Assembly: GCA_036005125.1 (NCBI GenBank)
Contig: DASYQV010000327.1
Location: forward strand, 1 to 5,197
Length of the DNA stretch: 5,197 bases
Direction: 5' to 3'
From: DASYQV01 sp036005125
Lineage (GTDB): Bacteria; Acidobacteriota; Vicinamibacteria; Vicinamibacterales; UBA2999
This document shows, in pieces, positions 3,899 through 5,197 of the stretch. The notes below the pieces were generated by a model that saw nothing but the letters and a program-made list of their open reading frames with translations, had not been told where the DNA came from and did not search any database. Within the stretch, counting starts at the first letter, position 1. Each line of letters starts with the position of its first letter. The position numbers were made by a program, and so were the translations under genes.

Positions 3899-5197
3899 AT
3901 GAGACGCATCACCGGTCACCTTTACTTCTGGGTCCTGCTCGCGATTCTCGCGGGGGGTACCCTCGGCTACGTCGATCCTTCGACGGCCGTCCGCCTCAAG
4001 CCGCTCGGCGACGGGTTCATCGCCCTCGTCAAGATGCTCATCAGCCCGATCATCTTCTGCACCGTGGTGCTGGGCATCAGCGGCGCGGGGGACATGAAGA
4101 AGGTCGGCCGCGTCGGCGCCAAGGCGTTGATCTACTTCGAGGTCGTCTCGACGATTGCGCTCATCATCGGCCTCGTCGTGATCAACGTGATCCGGCCGGG
4201 CGCCGGCTTCAACGCCGATCCGGCGACGCTCGACGCCAAGGCCGTTGCAGACTACGCGAAGCGCGCCACGACGCTCAGCACGACAGACTTCATCCTGCAC
4301 ATCATCCCGACGACGTTCACCGACGCGTTCACCGGGTCGGGCGACCTGTTGCAGGTCCTGCTGGTCGCGATCCTGTTCGGCTACGCGATGACGCACCTGG
4401 GCCGACGAGGCCAGGTCGTGCACGAGTTCATCGAGGCAGCCTCGCATATCTTCTTTGCCATGATGAACTCGTTGATGAAGCTGGCGCCGATCGGCGCCGG
4501 CGGCGCGATGGCGTTCACCATCGGCCGGTACGGCATCGATGCGCTCAGACCGCTGGCCGCGCTGATGGGCAGCTTCTATCTGACGTGCCTCCTCTTCATC
4601 CTGGTCGTGCTCGGAAGCATCGCCGCGTTCACGGGATTCAACGTCGTGCGCTTCATCGCGTACATCAGGGACGAGCTGCTCACCGTCCTCGGCACGTCCT
4701 CGTCCGAATCCGCGCTGGTGCCGTTGATGCAGAAACTGGAAAGGCTGGGTTGCTCGAAGTCGGTCGTCGGCCTGGTGGTGCCGGCGGGTTACTCGTTCAA
4801 TCTGGACGGCACGAACATCTACCTCACCATGGCGGCGTTGTTCGTGGCGCAGGCGCTCAATATCGAGCTCACCGTACGGCAACAACTGACCGTCCTCGGC
4901 GTCGCGATGCTGACGTCGAAAGGCGCATCCGGGGTCACCGGCGCCGGCTTCATCACGCTCGCGGCCACCCTGTCGGTCATCCCGTCGATTCCCGTGGCCG
5001 GGCTGGCCCTCATTCTCGGTATCGATCGCTTCATGTCCGAGGCGCGGTCGATCACCAACTTCATCGGCAATGGCGTGGCGACCATTGTCGTGGCGCGCTG
5101 GGAAAACGAGCTCGACAAGGCGCGACTGTCAGAGGAGCTCTCCGGCACGACCGCCGTGCCGGCGCCTATGGCAGCCGAAGCCGCTCCCCTGACGACG
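3899..5197 (+). CDS. dctA: C4-dicarboxylate:cation symporter, DctA type (3' end just missing)
   Basis: The frame is open from ATG 3899 to the window end (433 codons, no stop). The family length is about 430-450 residues, so only a short tail is missing. This is an inner-membrane secondary transporter of the glutamate/dicarboxylate symporter fold, importing succinate, fumarate or malate with cations. Signatures are RLKPLGDGFIALVKMLISPIIFCTVV (32-57), the HP1 serine-rich loop TSSSESAL (266-273), the cation-site NLDGT (301-305), the HP2 loop SKGASGVTGAG (340-350) and GIDRFMSEARSITNFIGN (374-391). R383 and N387 align with substrate-site residues of GltPh. The GltPh Asp that holds the amino group (D394) is S380 here, which favours dicarboxylates over amino acids. 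Where DctA usually has SALPRM after the HP1 Ser loop, this protein has SALVPLM. There is no clear Shine-Dalgarno, and the start lies 12 bases after the palindromic element. The ATG is chosen because MRRITGHLYFWVLLAILAG matches the normal family N-terminus. Confidence 0.95.
   Translation, partial: MRRITGHLYFWVLLAILAGGTLGYVDPSTAVRLKPLGDGFIALVKMLISPIIFCTVVLGISGAGDMKKVGRVGAKALIYFEVVSTIALIIGLVVINVIRPGAGFNADPATLDAKAVADYAKRATTLSTTDFILHIIPTTFTDAFTGSGDLLQVLLVAILFGYAMTHLGRRGQVVHEFIEAASHIFFAMMNSLMKLAPIGAGGAMAFTIGRYGIDALRPLAALMGSFYLTCLLFILVVLGSIAAFTGFNVVRFIAYIRDELLTVLGTSSSESALVPLMQKLERLGCSKSVVGLVVPAGYSFNLDGTNIYLTMAALFVAQALNIELTVRQQLTVLGVAMLTSKGASGVTGAGFITLAATLSVIPSIPVAGLALILGIDRFMSEARSITNFIGNGVATIVVARWENELDKARLSEELSGTTAVPAPMAAEAAPLTT

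Noticed and set aside
3881..4885. Long open frame on the minus strand (334 codons) opposite dctA
   Set aside because: It is antisense to an unmistakable DctA protein. Its translation is rich in Asp, Glu, Arg, His and Gln with no recognisable domain, as expected of the complement of a GC-rich membrane protein gene.

Overview
This is a high-GC, gene-dense bacterial window holding seven protein-coding genes, two of them cut by the window edges. Taxonomy is inference only. GC-rich codon use, a sulfite-oxidase/small-diheme-cytochrome pair, and REP-like palindromes in intergenic DNA would fit an environmental soil or sediment bacterium, such as an Acidobacteriota (Vicinamibacteria-like) lineage. 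Nothing here proves that.

Left part (1-1528, + strand): the 3' part of a sulfite-oxidase-family molybdoenzyme overlaps by 14 bases a small exported protein with two CxxCH haem-binding motifs. The likely unit is a periplasmic sulfite (or related S-oxo) dehydrogenase and its electron acceptor. A hairpin at 1531-1559 separates this unit from the convergent gene that follows.

Middle part (1573-3184): arsM (arsenite S-adenosylmethionine methyltransferase, - strand) is divergent from a two-gene + strand operon. That operon encodes an unrecognised 101-residue protein with a conserved-looking Cys-Cys pair and a YnfA-family (UPF0060) small membrane protein, coupled by a 4-base GTGA overlap. The shared 137-base intergenic region contains a short perfect palindrome. 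The arrangement looks like a small metalloid-response cassette, but no ArsR-type regulator or arsenic efflux pump is in the window.

Right part (3185-5197, + strand): a lone STAS-domain protein (100 aa) has Ala-Ala where anti-sigma-factor antagonists carry the phosphorylated Ser. It lies between REP-like sequences: a decayed copy upstream (3207-3243) and a compact 161-base element downstream (3726-3886). The downstream element has perfect 10-base terminal inverted repeats and at least three hairpins, and fills nearly the whole gap before the last gene. That gene is a DctA-type C4-dicarboxylate:cation symporter, running off the right edge close to its natural C-terminus.

No tRNA, rRNA, CRISPR array or transposase gene was seen. 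The least explained items are the 161-base palindromic element, the Ser-less STAS protein and the Cys-Cys protein coupled to ynfA.
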